The translations under genes and the position numbers were made by a program. Under the pieces are notes generated by a model. It did not search any database and was not told the DNA's origin. It saw nothing but the letters and a program-made list of their open reading frames with translations. Below, in pieces: positions 33,039 to 42,372 of a stretch of 64,000 nucleotides of DNA (position 1 is the first letter of the stretch; each line of letters begins with the position of its first letter). The stretch spans positions 45,551 through 109,550 of the forward strand of contig CAWISR010000001.1 of the NCBI GenBank assembly GCA_963838845.1, in the 5' to 3' direction. This DNA comes from CAVRXQ01 sp963838845. Its GTDB lineage: Bacteria; Actinomycetota; Acidimicrobiia; Acidimicrobiales; Bog-793.

Positions 33039-34085
33039 ATGACGAATCTCGAGCACACCTCCCACCGTCGTCTCAATCCGCTCACCGGCGAGTGGATCCT
33101 CGTTTCACCCCAACGCGCGACCCGCCCGTGGCGCGGCCAGGTCGAACGACCCCGAAACGAGCAGCTCCCTTCGTACGACCCGACGTGTTACCTCTGTCCG
33201 GGCAACCCCCGAGCGGGCGGCGCACGCAACCCGGTGTATCAGGGCACCTTCGCGTTCGACAACGACTTCCCGGCATTGCTCGGCGACGCGACGGGCGATC
33301 CGATCGGCATCGATGGGTTGCTCGTCGCACGCCCAGAGGCCGGAGCGAGCCGGGTTCTGTGTTTCACTCCGGCGCACAACCGGCCTCTCTCGCGACTGAC
33401 GACCGACGAAATCGTCGCTGTCGTTCGGGCCTGGCAAGAGGAGTACGCGGCGCTCGGCTCCCGCCAAGCCGTCAACGCCGTGCAGATCTTCGAGAACCGC
33501 GGCGAGATGATGGGGGCGAGTAACCCGCACCCGCACGGCCAGATCTGGGCGACCGCGTCGGTACCGACGGAGCTCGTGAAGGAACACAAGACCTTCGAAG
33601 AGGCGGTGCGCCCAGATGAGTGTGTCCTTTGCCGGTACGTCGCGATCGAGCTCGAACTCGACGTACGGGTGGTGTCGGCGAACGACCACTTCCTTGTCCT
33701 CGTCCCGTACTGGGCGATCTGGCCGTTCGAGGTCCTTGTCGTTCCCCTTCGCCATGCGAGCGGCATCGACGCGATGAGCGACGGAGAAGTACGCGGGCTT
33801 GCCGAAATCCTGAGCCGACTCACCGTCCGTTACGACAACGTCTTTGAGACCCCATTCCCCTATTCGATGGGAATCCATCAGCGCCCAACCGACGGCACGT
33901 CGCACGAGCGCTGGCATTTCCACCTCCACTTCTACCCACCTCTTCTTCGCTCGGCGACCGTGAGGAAGTTCATGGTCGGCTTCGAACTCCTCGCCGAGCC
34001 CCAACGCGACATCACGCCTGAAGCCGCGGCGGAACGCCTACGCGGTGTCGCAGCGCGCCACTATCTCGACGAGGACGCGCGCTGA
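33039..34085 (+). CDS. galT: Galactose-1-phosphate uridylyltransferase
   Basis: Transfers UMP between UDP-glucose and galactose 1-phosphate. 348 residues, HIT superfamily: RRLNPLTGEWILVSPQRATRPW, CYLCPGN (zinc Cys pair), ENRGEMMGASNPHPHGQIWA (active-site His-Pro-His), VPYWAIWPFEVLVVPLRH, and HFHLHFYPPLLRSATVRKFMVG. The ATG 33039 follows galE by 4 bases. Its frame is open further upstream within galE, but that is not conserved. Confidence 0.95.
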   Translation: MTNLEHTSHRRLNPLTGEWILVSPQRATRPWRGQVERPRNEQLPSYDPTCYLCPGNPRAGGARNPVYQGTFAFDNDFPALLGDATGDPIGIDGLLVARPEAGASRVLCFTPAHNRPLSRLTTDEIVAVVRAWQEEYAALGSRQAVNAVQIFENRGEMMGASNPHPHGQIWATASVPTELVKEHKTFEEAVRPDECVLCRYVAIELELDVRVVSANDHFLVLVPYWAIWPFEVLVVPLRHASGIDAMSDGEVRGLAEILSRLTVRYDNVFETPFPYSMGIHQRPTDGTSHERWHFHLHFYPPLLRSATVRKFMVGFELLAEPQRDITPEAAAERLRGVAARHYLDEDAR

Positions 34086-34135
34086 CAAGACACGCCTGGC
34101 AAAGCCACAGCGAACGGAACGGATACCCTTCGGCG

Positions 34136-35167
34136 ATGCGCCTCGGCGTCCTCACCGGAGGTGGTGATTGTCCCGGTTTGAACGCGGCGATCCGCGCCGT
34201 CGTCCGTCAGGCGAACGTCGCGTACGGAGACGACGTCGTCGGATTCCGTGACGGTTGGCGGGGGGTTGTCGAGGACGACGCGATCCCCTTGGACGTCGCC
34301 GCGTGTCGCGGAATCCTCCCCCGCGGCGGGACGATCATCGGCACCTCGCGCTTCAATCCCTGCAAGGTCGCTGGCGACGCGCAACGGGCGCTCGAGACGA
34401 TCGAGCGCCGCGCGATCGATGCCCTCGTCGCGATCGGCGGCGAAGGCACCCTCGGGGCCGCCCGCGACCTCGCGCAGATCGGCGCTCCGATCGTCGGCGT
34501 GCCGAAGACGATCGACAACGACGTGGGCGGCACCGACGTCACGATCGGCTTTCACACCGCGGTGCAGATCGCGACCGACGCGATCGACCGGCTGCACACG
34601 ACGGCCGAATCGCACGACCGGGTGATCGTCTGCGAGGTGATGGGCCGCAACGCCGGGTGGATCGCCGTCTACGCCGGTCTCGCCGGCGGTGCCGCGGTCG
34701 TGCTTGCGCCCGAGGAGCCCTTTGACATCACCCTCGTCTGCGACCACTTGAAGCGCCGTCACGCGAAGGGACGTTTTGCCTCGGTTGTCGTCGTCGCCGA
34801 GGGGTCGAAGCCCGTCGAAGGGACAATTCCCCTCCCCCCTCCCGAGATCGACGCTTTCGACCACGAGCGCCTGGGTGGGATCAGCGCCGTCGTCGCGCGC
34901 GAGATCGAGGCCCTTATCGGCCTCGAAGCGCGAGTGACCATTCTCGGGCACGTCCAGCGTGGCGGGACTCCAAACGCTTTCGACCGCGTCCTCGCCACGC
35001 GCCTCGGCGTCGCCGCGGTCGACAACGTCCACGAAAACACGTTCGGAACGATGGTCGGGGTCCACGGTCCAGACATCGGCTCGACCACGCTCGACGAGGC
35101 CCTCGCCGTCCCAAAGCGTGTCCCACGCGACCTCATCGACCGGGTCGCGGGCATCTTCATGGAATGA
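34136..35167 (+). CDS. pfkA: 6-phosphofructokinase (ATP-type)
   Basis: Phosphorylates fructose 6-phosphate in glycolysis. 343 residues: LTGGGDCPGLNAAIRAVV, GGTIIGTSRFNP, IGGEGTLGAARDL, VPKTIDNDVGGTDVTIGFHTA (catalytic TIDND), EVMGRNAGWIA and LGHVQRGGTPNAFDR. The Gly after GGE (GGEGT) rather than GGDD points to ATP rather than pyrophosphate as donor. Very similar in layout to M. tuberculosis PfkA. It lies 50 bases downstream of galT, so galactose use and glycolytic entry may be expressed together. Confidence 0.94.
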   Translation: MRLGVLTGGGDCPGLNAAIRAVVRQANVAYGDDVVGFRDGWRGVVEDDAIPLDVAACRGILPRGGTIIGTSRFNPCKVAGDAQRALETIERRAIDALVAIGGEGTLGAARDLAQIGAPIVGVPKTIDNDVGGTDVTIGFHTAVQIATDAIDRLHTTAESHDRVIVCEVMGRNAGWIAVYAGLAGGAAVVLAPEEPFDITLVCDHLKRRHAKGRFASVVVVAEGSKPVEGTIPLPPPEIDAFDHERLGGISAVVAREIEALIGLEARVTILGHVQRGGTPNAFDRVLATRLGVAAVDNVHENTFGTMVGVHGPDIGSTTLDEALAVPKRVPRDLIDRVAGIFME

Positions 35168-35186
35168 GCCGGAGCTGCTCCATCAC

Positions 35187-35621
35187 GTGACGTTGCACCT
35201 GGCGGTCGTGCTCGGCACGCTGGCGAATGCGACGACCGCAGTTCGCCTCTCGTTGCACGTGCTCGCCGCCGCGGTATGGGTTGGAGGACAGCTCACGGTT
35301 GCCGGCTTGCTACCGACGGTGCGACGGCTCGGCGACGAGGCACCGAAAAAGATCGCCAGGGCCTTTGCACGCATCGAGTGGCCGATGTTCGGGCTGCTCA
35401 TCGCGACCGGAATTTGGAACGCGGTCGCGGACGATCCCTCGAAACAGAACAGCGCCTGGAACGCGGTCCTCGGTGCAAAGATCGCCGTCGTTCTCGTCGC
35501 AGGCCTGGCGGCCTACTGGCACGGCCGCGCCCGCACGAGGGCGGGCCTCGCCGCCTTCGGCGGGATCGCCGGGATGGCGTCGTTGGCGGCGCTCGTCCTC
35601 GGCGTGCTGCTCGCCGGCTGA
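35187..35621 (+). CDS. CopD-like four-helix membrane protein
   Basis: 144 residues from GTG 35187. Four membrane helices: LSLHVLAAAVWVGGQLTVAGLL, EWPMFGLLIATGIWNAVA, LGAKIAVVLVAGLAAYWHG and FGGIAGMASLAALVLGVLLA. His in LHVL and the WVGG pattern resemble CopD-type and related metal- or haem-associated membrane proteins. The function is not established; no copA/copC partner is nearby. Starts 19 bases after pfkA. Confidence 0.72.
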   Translation: MTLHLAVVLGTLANATTAVRLSLHVLAAAVWVGGQLTVAGLLPTVRRLGDEAPKKIARAFARIEWPMFGLLIATGIWNAVADDPSKQNSAWNAVLGAKIAVVLVAGLAAYWHGRARTRAGLAAFGGIAGMASLAALVLGVLLAG

Positions 35622-35637
35622 AGCGAACGCGCCACGG

Positions 35638-36591
35638 TCAATCCGCCGGGATCTGCCCCATCCGGCCGTGGCGGAAGTCTTCGAAGGCCTGGCGGATCTC
35701 ATCGTCGGTCTTCATCACGAACGGCCCATACCACGCGACCGGCTCATGTATCGGCGCGCCACCAAGGATGAGCACGTCGAGTTTCGGGGCACGCGATTCC
35801 TGGGCGGCGTTGGCGCGCACCGTCAGGTAGTCGCCCGGCCCGAACACGGCGAGCTGGCCCATCGAGATCGGACGTCCCGTACTCGACACGCCGCCCGAAC
35901 CAGAAAGCGCGTAGGCCAGGGCGTTGAAATCCCGGGGCCAGGGCACGCGCAGCTCCGCGCCCGGCTCGAGCGTCGCGTGGACGAAGACGATCGGCGTGTG
36001 CGTCCGGCCTGGTCCGACGTGCCCGGCGAGTTCCCCGGCGACGATGCGGACGAGCGCGCCGCCGTCGGGCGAGCTCAGCAGTTCGACATTGCCGCCACGA
36101 ATGTCCTGGTACTTCGGCGGGATCCACTTGTCCCCGGAGGGCAGGTTCACCCATAACTGGATGCCGTGGAAGACGCCCCCGGAGGCGACGAGCTCTTCTG
36201 GCGGCGCCTCGATGTGCAAGATGCCGCTGCCCGCGGTCATCCACTGCGTGTCGCCGTTCGTAATCAGCCCGCCGCCACCGTGCGAGTCGCGATGACGGAA
36301 CGTGCCGTCGATGATGTACGTGACGGTCTCAAAGCCCCGGTGCGGGTGCCACGGCGTGCCCTTCGCCTCCCCCGGCGCGTACTCGACTTCACCCATCTGG
36401 TCCATGTGGACGAACGGGTCGAGCTCGGAGCTTGGCACTCCCGCGAACGCGCGCCGGACCGGGAAGCCTTCCCCTTCGACGCCGCTCGGCGCGGTCGTGA
36501 CGGAACGGACCGCGCGCTCGATCGAAGACGCGGCGTCGACCTCGGGCAGTCTTGGCAGAACGAGCAGATCCTCGACAGTGACAGCTGGCAT
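35638..36591 (-). CDS. Pirin family protein
   Basis: 317-residue bicupin. ATG 36591 is chosen for AAAGGAG seven bases upstream; the open frame continues further without conservation. The N-terminal cupin has DPFVHMDQMGEVEYAPGEAKGTPWHPHRGFETVTYIIDG with metal ligands H-x-H-x..E, and HRDSHGGGGLITNGDTQWMTAGSGILHIE. The C-terminal cupin is less conserved (GAELRVPWPRDFNALAYALSG). Pirins act as quercetinase-like dioxygenases or redox regulators; the substrate is unknown. Confidence 0.9.
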   Translation of the reverse strand: MPAVTVEDLLVLPRLPEVDAASSIERAVRSVTTAPSGVEGEGFPVRRAFAGVPSSELDPFVHMDQMGEVEYAPGEAKGTPWHPHRGFETVTYIIDGTFRHRDSHGGGGLITNGDTQWMTAGSGILHIEAPPEELVASGGVFHGIQLWVNLPSGDKWIPPKYQDIRGGNVELLSSPDGGALVRIVAGELAGHVGPGRTHTPIVFVHATLEPGAELRVPWPRDFNALAYALSGSGGVSSTGRPISMGQLAVFGPGDYLTVRANAAQESRAPKLDVLILGGAPIHEPVAWYGPFVMKTDDEIRQAFEDFRHGRMGQIPAD

Positions 36592-36768
36592 CGTGTGTCT
36601 CCTTTGGCGCCGCCGGAGTGCCTTGGTGTAGCTGCGCCTGGTCCAAGCAACGCATTCCGGCATCCGGATCTTCCCGGTCCTTGCCGAACGGGAGGTTGAA
36701 CGGGAAGCCGCGCCCCCAGCCTCCACCAGCTGCCCGCGTGGCGGCCCCGTGGCGCGCCCGGAGGACGG

Positions 36769-37512
36769 ATGGAAAAGACCGAGTCGTCAGAGCCGACAGC
36801 ACATCGACGGAGGTTCGACAAGGCGACCGACACGAGGTGGTGTCGCAGCGGCGCGAAGCGGTCGCGACGCGACCAGGTGAGCTACGTCGCGGTAGGCCTC
36901 CTCGTCGCGCTCGCGCTGACAATCGTGTCCCGTTTGACGGTGTCTCCGGTGCACCCTTCGCCGCGTACCGAATCGCACCCGACGCTCCATGCGGTGTCAC
37001 ACCACACCGCACCGCAGCGCGATCCGACGCGAGCAACTCCCCCTCCCACGACCGACGTCGCGCAGATCGGTCGTCGCGCCCAGACAACTCCGAGTGACAC
37101 GGCCATGCCGTCGGTCCCGACGATGTCGACGGTGCCGTCGGTGACGGCGGCGGCGCCCTCGCTCGCGCCATCGTCGACGACCACGTCCGTGCCGTCATCG
37201 CCGACGCCGATGGCGCCCGGGTCGCTGCAGTACTCGGGCGTTCTCAGCTATCCGGAGGACATCGCGACGTCGATCCCATTTACGTCGCCGAGCGGCGTCG
37301 CCGCGGTGCGCGTCACCTGGCACGGCGGCAGCGAACTCGTCGCGGCGCTTCGCTGTCGCGGCGCGCACGACTCAGTTCCGGGGACACACGGCATTTCGAT
37401 CTCGATCGACGGATCCCCCGGCGCCTGTGCAGTGGCGATCGCGCTCGCGTCCGGAGTCCGCTCACACGTTGCGTACGCCGTTTCGGTTCTCACCCCAGAC
37501 GCGGGCGGCTGA
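36769..37512 (+). CDS. Membrane-anchored protein with Ser/Thr/Pro-rich stalk
   Basis: 247 residues. A basic cytosolic head is followed by one membrane helix (VSYVAVGLLVALALTIVSRL, about 38-57). A long low-complexity stalk rich in Pro, Ser and Thr spans 60-150, then a small extracytoplasmic domain (VLSYPEDIATSIPFTSPSGVAAVRVTWHGG... GACAVAIALASGV). ATG 36769 with GGAGG four bases upstream. Three bases separate its stop from the GTG of the membrane-tethered regulator, implying a co-translated pair. No family recognised. Confidence 0.72.
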   Translation: MEKTESSEPTAHRRRFDKATDTRWCRSGAKRSRRDQVSYVAVGLLVALALTIVSRLTVSPVHPSPRTESHPTLHAVSHHTAPQRDPTRATPPPTTDVAQIGRRAQTTPSDTAMPSVPTMSTVPSVTAAAPSLAPSSTTTSVPSSPTPMAPGSLQYSGVLSYPEDIATSIPFTSPSGVAAVRVTWHGGSELVAALRCRGAHDSVPGTHGISISIDGSPGACAVAIALASGVRSHVAYAVSVLTPDAGG

Positions 37513-37515
37513 GGC

Positions 37516-39945
37516 GTGGCGAACCCGACGAAATCTCGGCGCACGACGATCACCGAGGGTCTGGTCTCCCTCACGAAGGCGCTCGTCCTCCTTGCTGGCG
37601 TCCCGGTCGCCCTCGTTCGTCTGTGGTTCCTCTCGCCGTTGCCGGCGCGTGTCGTCGGTACCTCGGGCGTGACATCCCTGGCGACCTGGTCACACGCGTC
37701 GGTGTTGCTCGTCGGCGGCGTATGGGCCTTCGCGAGCACGAATCTCCTGCGCGAGATCGCCGGCGCGCTCCGTCACGGCGAGGCTCCCGGGTCAACGTGG
37801 TCAGGGCGTTGGGCGATCGCGATCACCGCGCTGATCGTCGCCGCGACCGCTTCGCCTTCGCTCTTTCCCAGCTCCCGAAGCACGAACCCGCGCGCCGCCG
37901 CGACATCCCTCGCCCGTTCGCGAACAGCCGTTTCGTCACCGACACCGTCCGATCACGTGCGTACGCTCGCCGGCGAGTGCCTCGCCGACGTCGCGGAACG
38001 CGTCGGCGCGTGCGCGGACGACTGGCCCGAGATCGCCGTGTTGAACTTCGGGACGTTGCAGCCGGTCGGGGGTCGGATGATCGATCCCGCCCGTCTTCGA
38101 GGGGGCTGGCGTCTGCGGTTACCGTCGCACGCTCGCCGCCGGGACACCGCGCCGGCTCGGACACGGCGCGGTAACACCGCACGCCTTTCGGAACTCGCGC
38201 TCATCGGACTCGGGGTGGTGACGATCTGCGCGCTCGCCCGGCGGGTTCGCTTGCTCCGGCGGCGCGACAGCGCGGTCCGTCGAGAGGGCGAGCTTTCCGC
38301 GCCGGCGGCGCCGGATGTCATGGCGCTCGAGACGGCGATCGAGCCGTTCGCGGCGGCGCCGATCCTCGAGTGGATCGATGTCGCGAACCGGCTGCTGTCC
38401 CTTGCGACCCCAGATAAGGGCACACTCGACGTTCGCCTCGTTCGCGCCGGTCCCGATGGCGTCGAGTTCCTCCTCTCACACGCGCTGACCACGGCCTCGT
38501 GGCCATTCCGCGCCGAGCGGGGTGGGCGCTGGTTGCGGCTCGACCCGCTCGCCGATCTCGGAACGTTGACCGCGGCGGCGAGGGATCTCTCGCGGCGCTA
38601 TCCGGCACTCGTGCCCGTCGGCGACGACGAGGCTTCGTCGTATCTCGTCCCGTTGCAGCCCGGTCGACGACTCGGCATCACCGGCACTCCCGAACTCGTC
38701 GACCAGGCGCTCGGCGCGATCGTGACCGGTCTCCGGGTCGTTCCCTGGGCGGAACAGTGTTCGGTCGAACTGGTCGGACTGGCTCCGCCTCCACCCGCCG
38801 AGCAGTGCTACCAGCTCCAGTCGAGCGGGACCGTCGCGCTCTGCGATCTCGCCGAAGGCGCCCCGCGTCGCGTGAACGATTCCCCGATCGCCGCGAAAGA
38901 GCCAGTCCTCGTCCTCGCTCGCGAGGCGATCTCCGACGTCGATGACGCACTCCTCGAGAAGGCCTCCAAGGTCGCAGCCGTCGTCGCCGCCGGACGCGGC
39001 GGCTCCGTCGTCGTCCACGTCGACGAACAGGGCGCGGTGCTCCACCCGTTCGCGGTCGCGCTCTCCGGGGTCCTGCCACACCCCGAACAACTCGACCTCG
39101 TCGACTCGCTCCTCCGCGCCGTCTCGCGTCCGCCCGAGATCATCCCGATCGAGCCTCTCCGGGTGCTCGACGAGGACGATCTCGAATCGATTCCGCCGGC
39201 CGGCGTGACCGAATGTCGCGTGATGCGGGCGAACCCCGACATCATCGGTCTTGTGCAGACCCCGTACCGCGGTGATGCCGACCGCGTTGTCGAGTGCCTC
39301 GCCTACATCGTCTTACACGGAGGTCGTGTCAGCGTGGACGCGATCGCTGAGGGCTTGTACGCGCGATCGCGGACAGAGTTGCGACGAGCTCGCGCCGAGA
39401 ACACGCTGTCCGCACTGCGCGCCTGTCTCGGCGAGCCGGCGGCCGGCCGACGATTTCTCGTCCGCCACGGCGACGAAGTGTCGTTGAGCGACGCGGTGAG
39501 TTGCGACTGGCTTCGGGCGAAGCAGGCGATTGCCGGCGCGGCGCGGTCCGAGCCAGCGCGCGCGACGGAACTGCTGCGGTCGGCACTCGAACTCGCCGAC
39601 AGCCCCCCGTGCGCGTCGGTGATCGCCGGGTTCAGCTGGCTGCGCGCAGAGGGGATCGCCGGCGAGATCGAGGGCGCACTCGTCGACGGCGCGCACCGGC
39701 TGTGCGCGCTCGCGCTCGCGGGCAACGACACCGCGCTCGCGAGGTGGGCGGTCGAGCAGGCCCGGCGTTGCGTGGCGGAGTCGGAGATACTCGGCCGAGA
39801 CCTCATGGCGGTGTGTGAGGCTGAAGGCGACCGGACCGGCGTGCGCACCGCGTTCTCGGAGTTGGAGGTGGCCCTCGAACGCCTCGGCCACAACGAGCCA
39901 TCAGCGGAAAGTCGAGCACTCCTCGACGCAATTGAGAGCGACTGA
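37516..39945 (+). CDS. Membrane-tethered SARP/BTAD-type regulator with LysM-like domain
   Basis: 809 residues. N-terminal membrane helices lie near 20-42, 54-75 and 98-118. A LysM-like segment (GECLADVAERVGACADDWPEIAVLNFG...DPARLRGGWRLRLP) is at about 150-205, and another helix (LALIGLGVVTICALARRV) near 215-235. A long middle region has no recognised motifs. The C-terminus has a winged-helix-like part (RVVECLAYIVLHGGRVSVDAIAEGLY...LSALRACLG) and a BTAD-like helical repeat region. Such LysM/BTAD proteins are known in actinomycetes but poorly studied. The topology puts the DNA-binding end in the cytoplasm. GTG start 3 bases after the stalk protein. Confidence 0.8.
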   Translation: MANPTKSRRTTITEGLVSLTKALVLLAGVPVALVRLWFLSPLPARVVGTSGVTSLATWSHASVLLVGGVWAFASTNLLREIAGALRHGEAPGSTWSGRWAIAITALIVAATASPSLFPSSRSTNPRAAATSLARSRTAVSSPTPSDHVRTLAGECLADVAERVGACADDWPEIAVLNFGTLQPVGGRMIDPARLRGGWRLRLPSHARRRDTAPARTRRGNTARLSELALIGLGVVTICALARRVRLLRRRDSAVRREGELSAPAAPDVMALETAIEPFAAAPILEWIDVANRLLSLATPDKGTLDVRLVRAGPDGVEFLLSHALTTASWPFRAERGGRWLRLDPLADLGTLTAAARDLSRRYPALVPVGDDEASSYLVPLQPGRRLGITGTPELVDQALGAIVTGLRVVPWAEQCSVELVGLAPPPPAEQCYQLQSSGTVALCDLAEGAPRRVNDSPIAAKEPVLVLAREAISDVDDALLEKASKVAAVVAAGRGGSVVVHVDEQGAVLHPFAVALSGVLPHPEQLDLVDSLLRAVSRPPEIIPIEPLRVLDEDDLESIPPAGVTECRVMRANPDIIGLVQTPYRGDADRVVECLAYIVLHGGRVSVDAIAEGLYARSRTELRRARAENTLSALRACLGEPAAGRRFLVRHGDEVSLSDAVSCDWLRAKQAIAGAARSEPARATELLRSALELADSPPCASVIAGFSWLRAEGIAGEIEGALVDGAHRLCALALAGNDTALARWAVEQARRCVAESEILGRDLMAVCEAEGDRTGVRTAFSELEVALERLGHNEPSAESRALLDAIESD

Positions 39946-40020
39946 TCGTTCGAAGTTGTCGAATCCCGAACGCCCTGGCACGATGCGACCCGGTCGTCGC
40001 GTATGTGCTAGGAGGACGAC

Positions 40021-41132
40021 GTGCGAGTTGGTGTGCCGAGCGAGTTGAAGGACAACGAATACCGGGTGGCCATCACACCGGCCGGCGTACGGGAGCTCGT
40101 CTCCGCCGGTCACGACGTCCGCATCGAACACGGCGCCGGCGAGGGGTCCTCGATCCCCGACGAGGAGTACCTCGCCGTCGGCGCGAAGATCGTCCAGGAC
40201 GCCGACACGCTTTGGGGTGAGTCGGATCTCGTCTGCAAGGTGAAAGAGCCGATCGCCGAGGAGTTCCACCGCATGCGCGTGGACCTCGTCCTTTTCACCT
40301 ATCTCCACCTCGCGGCCAACCGCGTCGCCACCGAGGCGATCCTGTCGAGCCGCATAACGGCGATCGCGTATGAGACCGTGCGTCTGGCGGACGGGTCTTT
40401 GCCGTTGCTCGCACCGATGAGCGAGGTCGCGGGGCGCATGGCGCCGATGGTCGGGGCATCGGTGCTCGAACGTCCGGCCGGCGGCCGCGGCGTGCTGATG
40501 TCCGGCGTCCCGGGAGTGCGGGCGGCGCGCGTCGTCGTGATCGGAGCCGGCGTCGCCGGCTCGAACGCGGCCTCGATCGCCGTGGGTATGCACGCTGACG
40601 TCACCGTCCTCGACCGCGATCTGCACCGATTAGCCGCACTCGACCAGCTCTTCGCCGGTCGCCTCGAGACACTCGCCTCGAGCGAGCACGCGATCGAACT
40701 CGCTTGCCTCGAGGCAGACCTCGTCATCGGTGCGGTGCTCGTCGTCGGCGCGCGCGCCCGAAGCTCGTGAGTGACGATCTGGTGCGCCGCATGCGACCGG
40801 GTTCGGTCCTCGTCGACATCTCGGTCGACCAAGGTGGCTGCTTCGAATCGACTCATGCGACGACACACTCCGACCCGACCTACCGCGTGTTCGACTCGAT
40901 CTTCTACTGCGTCGCGAACATGCCGGGCGCCGTCCCTCACACCTCGACGTACGCGCTCACCAACGCCACACTCCCATACACGATGGAGATCGCGAACAAC
41001 GGCTGGCGCGCCGCGGTGCGCGGGGACGCCGCGCTCGCAGATGGCGTCAACGCCGTCGACGGCCGACTGGTGAGCGCGCCCGTCGCCGACGCGCACGGCC
41101 TCGAATACGTGCCGCTCTCTTCGCTCCTGTAG
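40021..41132 (+). pseudogene. ald: Alanine dehydrogenase with single-base frameshift
   Basis: Converts L-alanine and NAD to pyruvate and ammonia. From GTG 40021 (GGAGG upstream) the frame gives VGVPSELKDNEYRVAITPAGV, KVKEPIAEE, YLHLAANR, and the NAD site VVVIGAGVAGSNAA. It then stops at 40768 just after LVIGAVLVVGARA. The rest (PKLVSDDLVRRMRPGSVLVDISVDQGGCFE ... to 41132) continues in another frame. A missing base in the alternating tract ggcgcgcgcgcccg (40747-40760) would rejoin them to a normal ~370-residue enzyme. It is either a recent null allele or a sequencing error. Confidence 0.88.
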
Positions 41133-41274
41133 CACTCCTGCAGCCACGAATCGGCCCGCTGGCCAAGCGGAAAACCGGTGCTCGCGGCCGCGATTGCCAC
41201 CAGGTCGCGTTGTCGACCAACTACGTTGACCGCTCGTGCCCAGTCATTCCCAAGGCGCTTCGCGCCGTCGCCAA

Positions 41275-42369
41275 ATGAGTCTTCGCGCCTATTTCCGCAC
41301 GATCCGCAAGGGACGCCTCGCCGCTGCCGGCGTCGTCGTCCTCGCCATCGTGCTGCTGATCGTCCTCCTCGTCGTGAACACGTCGTCCCCCCCGAAGAAG
41401 CCTCCGCACGCGGATGGCGGACCGCGCGTCACCCAGCCACACCTCGCGACCGACCGTTGCCCGCTCACCGACCTGCCCGCTCCGGGAGGCGTCGTCCCAG
41501 ACCGTGAGCCGGTCGCCGTGAAGATCGGCAACGAACCCGACGGCGCCCGACCGCAGAGCGGGCTCAACGAGGCCGACGTCGTCTTCGACACCCCCGCCGA
41601 GGGCGGGATCATGCGCTACATCGCCATCTTCCAGTGCCAGAACGTCGCGAACATCGGCCCGATCCGCTCGGTGCGATGGGTCGACTGGCACATCTTGCAG
41701 ATGTTCCCGCACGTCGTCTTGGCCTTCGTCGGCGGCGTCACCCCGAACCAGCAGACCGTCGCGTCGCTGCCGTTCATCGACGACGCGAACGAGTTCTTGC
41801 ACTACACGGCGTACCACGACGACCCCCAGCGCGTCGCTCCGGACGCGACGTACTCGACCAGCCAGGCGCTGTGGTCGCTCTTCCCGAAGCAGTCCGCTCC
41901 GCCGCCGATCTTCCGTTACACCGCCGCATTGCCCAAGGGGGCCCACCCGGCGTCATCGGTGGCGATCAACTTCTCCTACGGCACCGACGTCGTCTGGAAG
42001 TGGGACGCCTCGACGGGCCAGTGGATCCACACGTACTCGGGCCAGACCGACATCGACGCGCTGACCGGCAAGCCGGTGACGACGACGAACATCATCGTCG
42101 AGGTCGTCCACTACACCTTCGGCCCGTACGTCGAGAGCACGGGCGGCTCTGGTGACGTCGAGAGCCAGACCGTGGGGCGCGGTCGCGGCTTCGTCTTCCG
42201 AAACGGTGAGTACATCCCGGTGATCTGGCACCGCCCGTCGTTGAACTCCCCGACGACCTACGTCTCGAACACGGGTCAACCCGTCGGGCTGCAGCCCGGA
42301 CGTACCTGGGTCGAGTTGCTCCTCGACACGACGTACAAAGAGTCCGGGGCCTTCACGATCACCCCGTAG
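41275..42369 (+). CDS. DUF3048 domain protein, membrane-anchored
   Basis: 364 residues from ATG 41275 (an in-frame GTG at 41236 would add 13). One membrane helix (AAAGVVVLAIVLLIVLLVVN, near 17-36), then an extracytoplasmic DUF3048 domain: PVAVKIGNEPDGARPQSGLNEADVVFDTPAEGGIMRYIAIFQCQ, NIGPIRSVRWVDWHIL, and a C-terminal DUF3048_C (GRGRGFVFRNGEYIPVIWHRPS...). B. subtilis YerB is the typical relative, with proposed roles in cell envelope maintenance; the function is not established. Confidence 0.88.
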   Translation: MSLRAYFRTIRKGRLAAAGVVVLAIVLLIVLLVVNTSSPPKKPPHADGGPRVTQPHLATDRCPLTDLPAPGGVVPDREPVAVKIGNEPDGARPQSGLNEADVVFDTPAEGGIMRYIAIFQCQNVANIGPIRSVRWVDWHILQMFPHVVLAFVGGVTPNQQTVASLPFIDDANEFLHYTAYHDDPQRVAPDATYSTSQALWSLFPKQSAPPPIFRYTAALPKGAHPASSVAINFSYGTDVVWKWDASTGQWIHTYSGQTDIDALTGKPVTTTNIIVEVVHYTFGPYVESTGGSGDVESQTVGRGRGFVFRNGEYIPVIWHRPSLNSPTTYVSNTGQPVGLQPGRTWVELLLDTTYKESGAFTITP

Positions 42370-42372
42370 TGG

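Noticed and set aside
34136..35167. Pyrophosphate-dependent phosphofructokinase
   Set aside because: The key position is GGEGT, not GGDD, so the ATP type is more likely.
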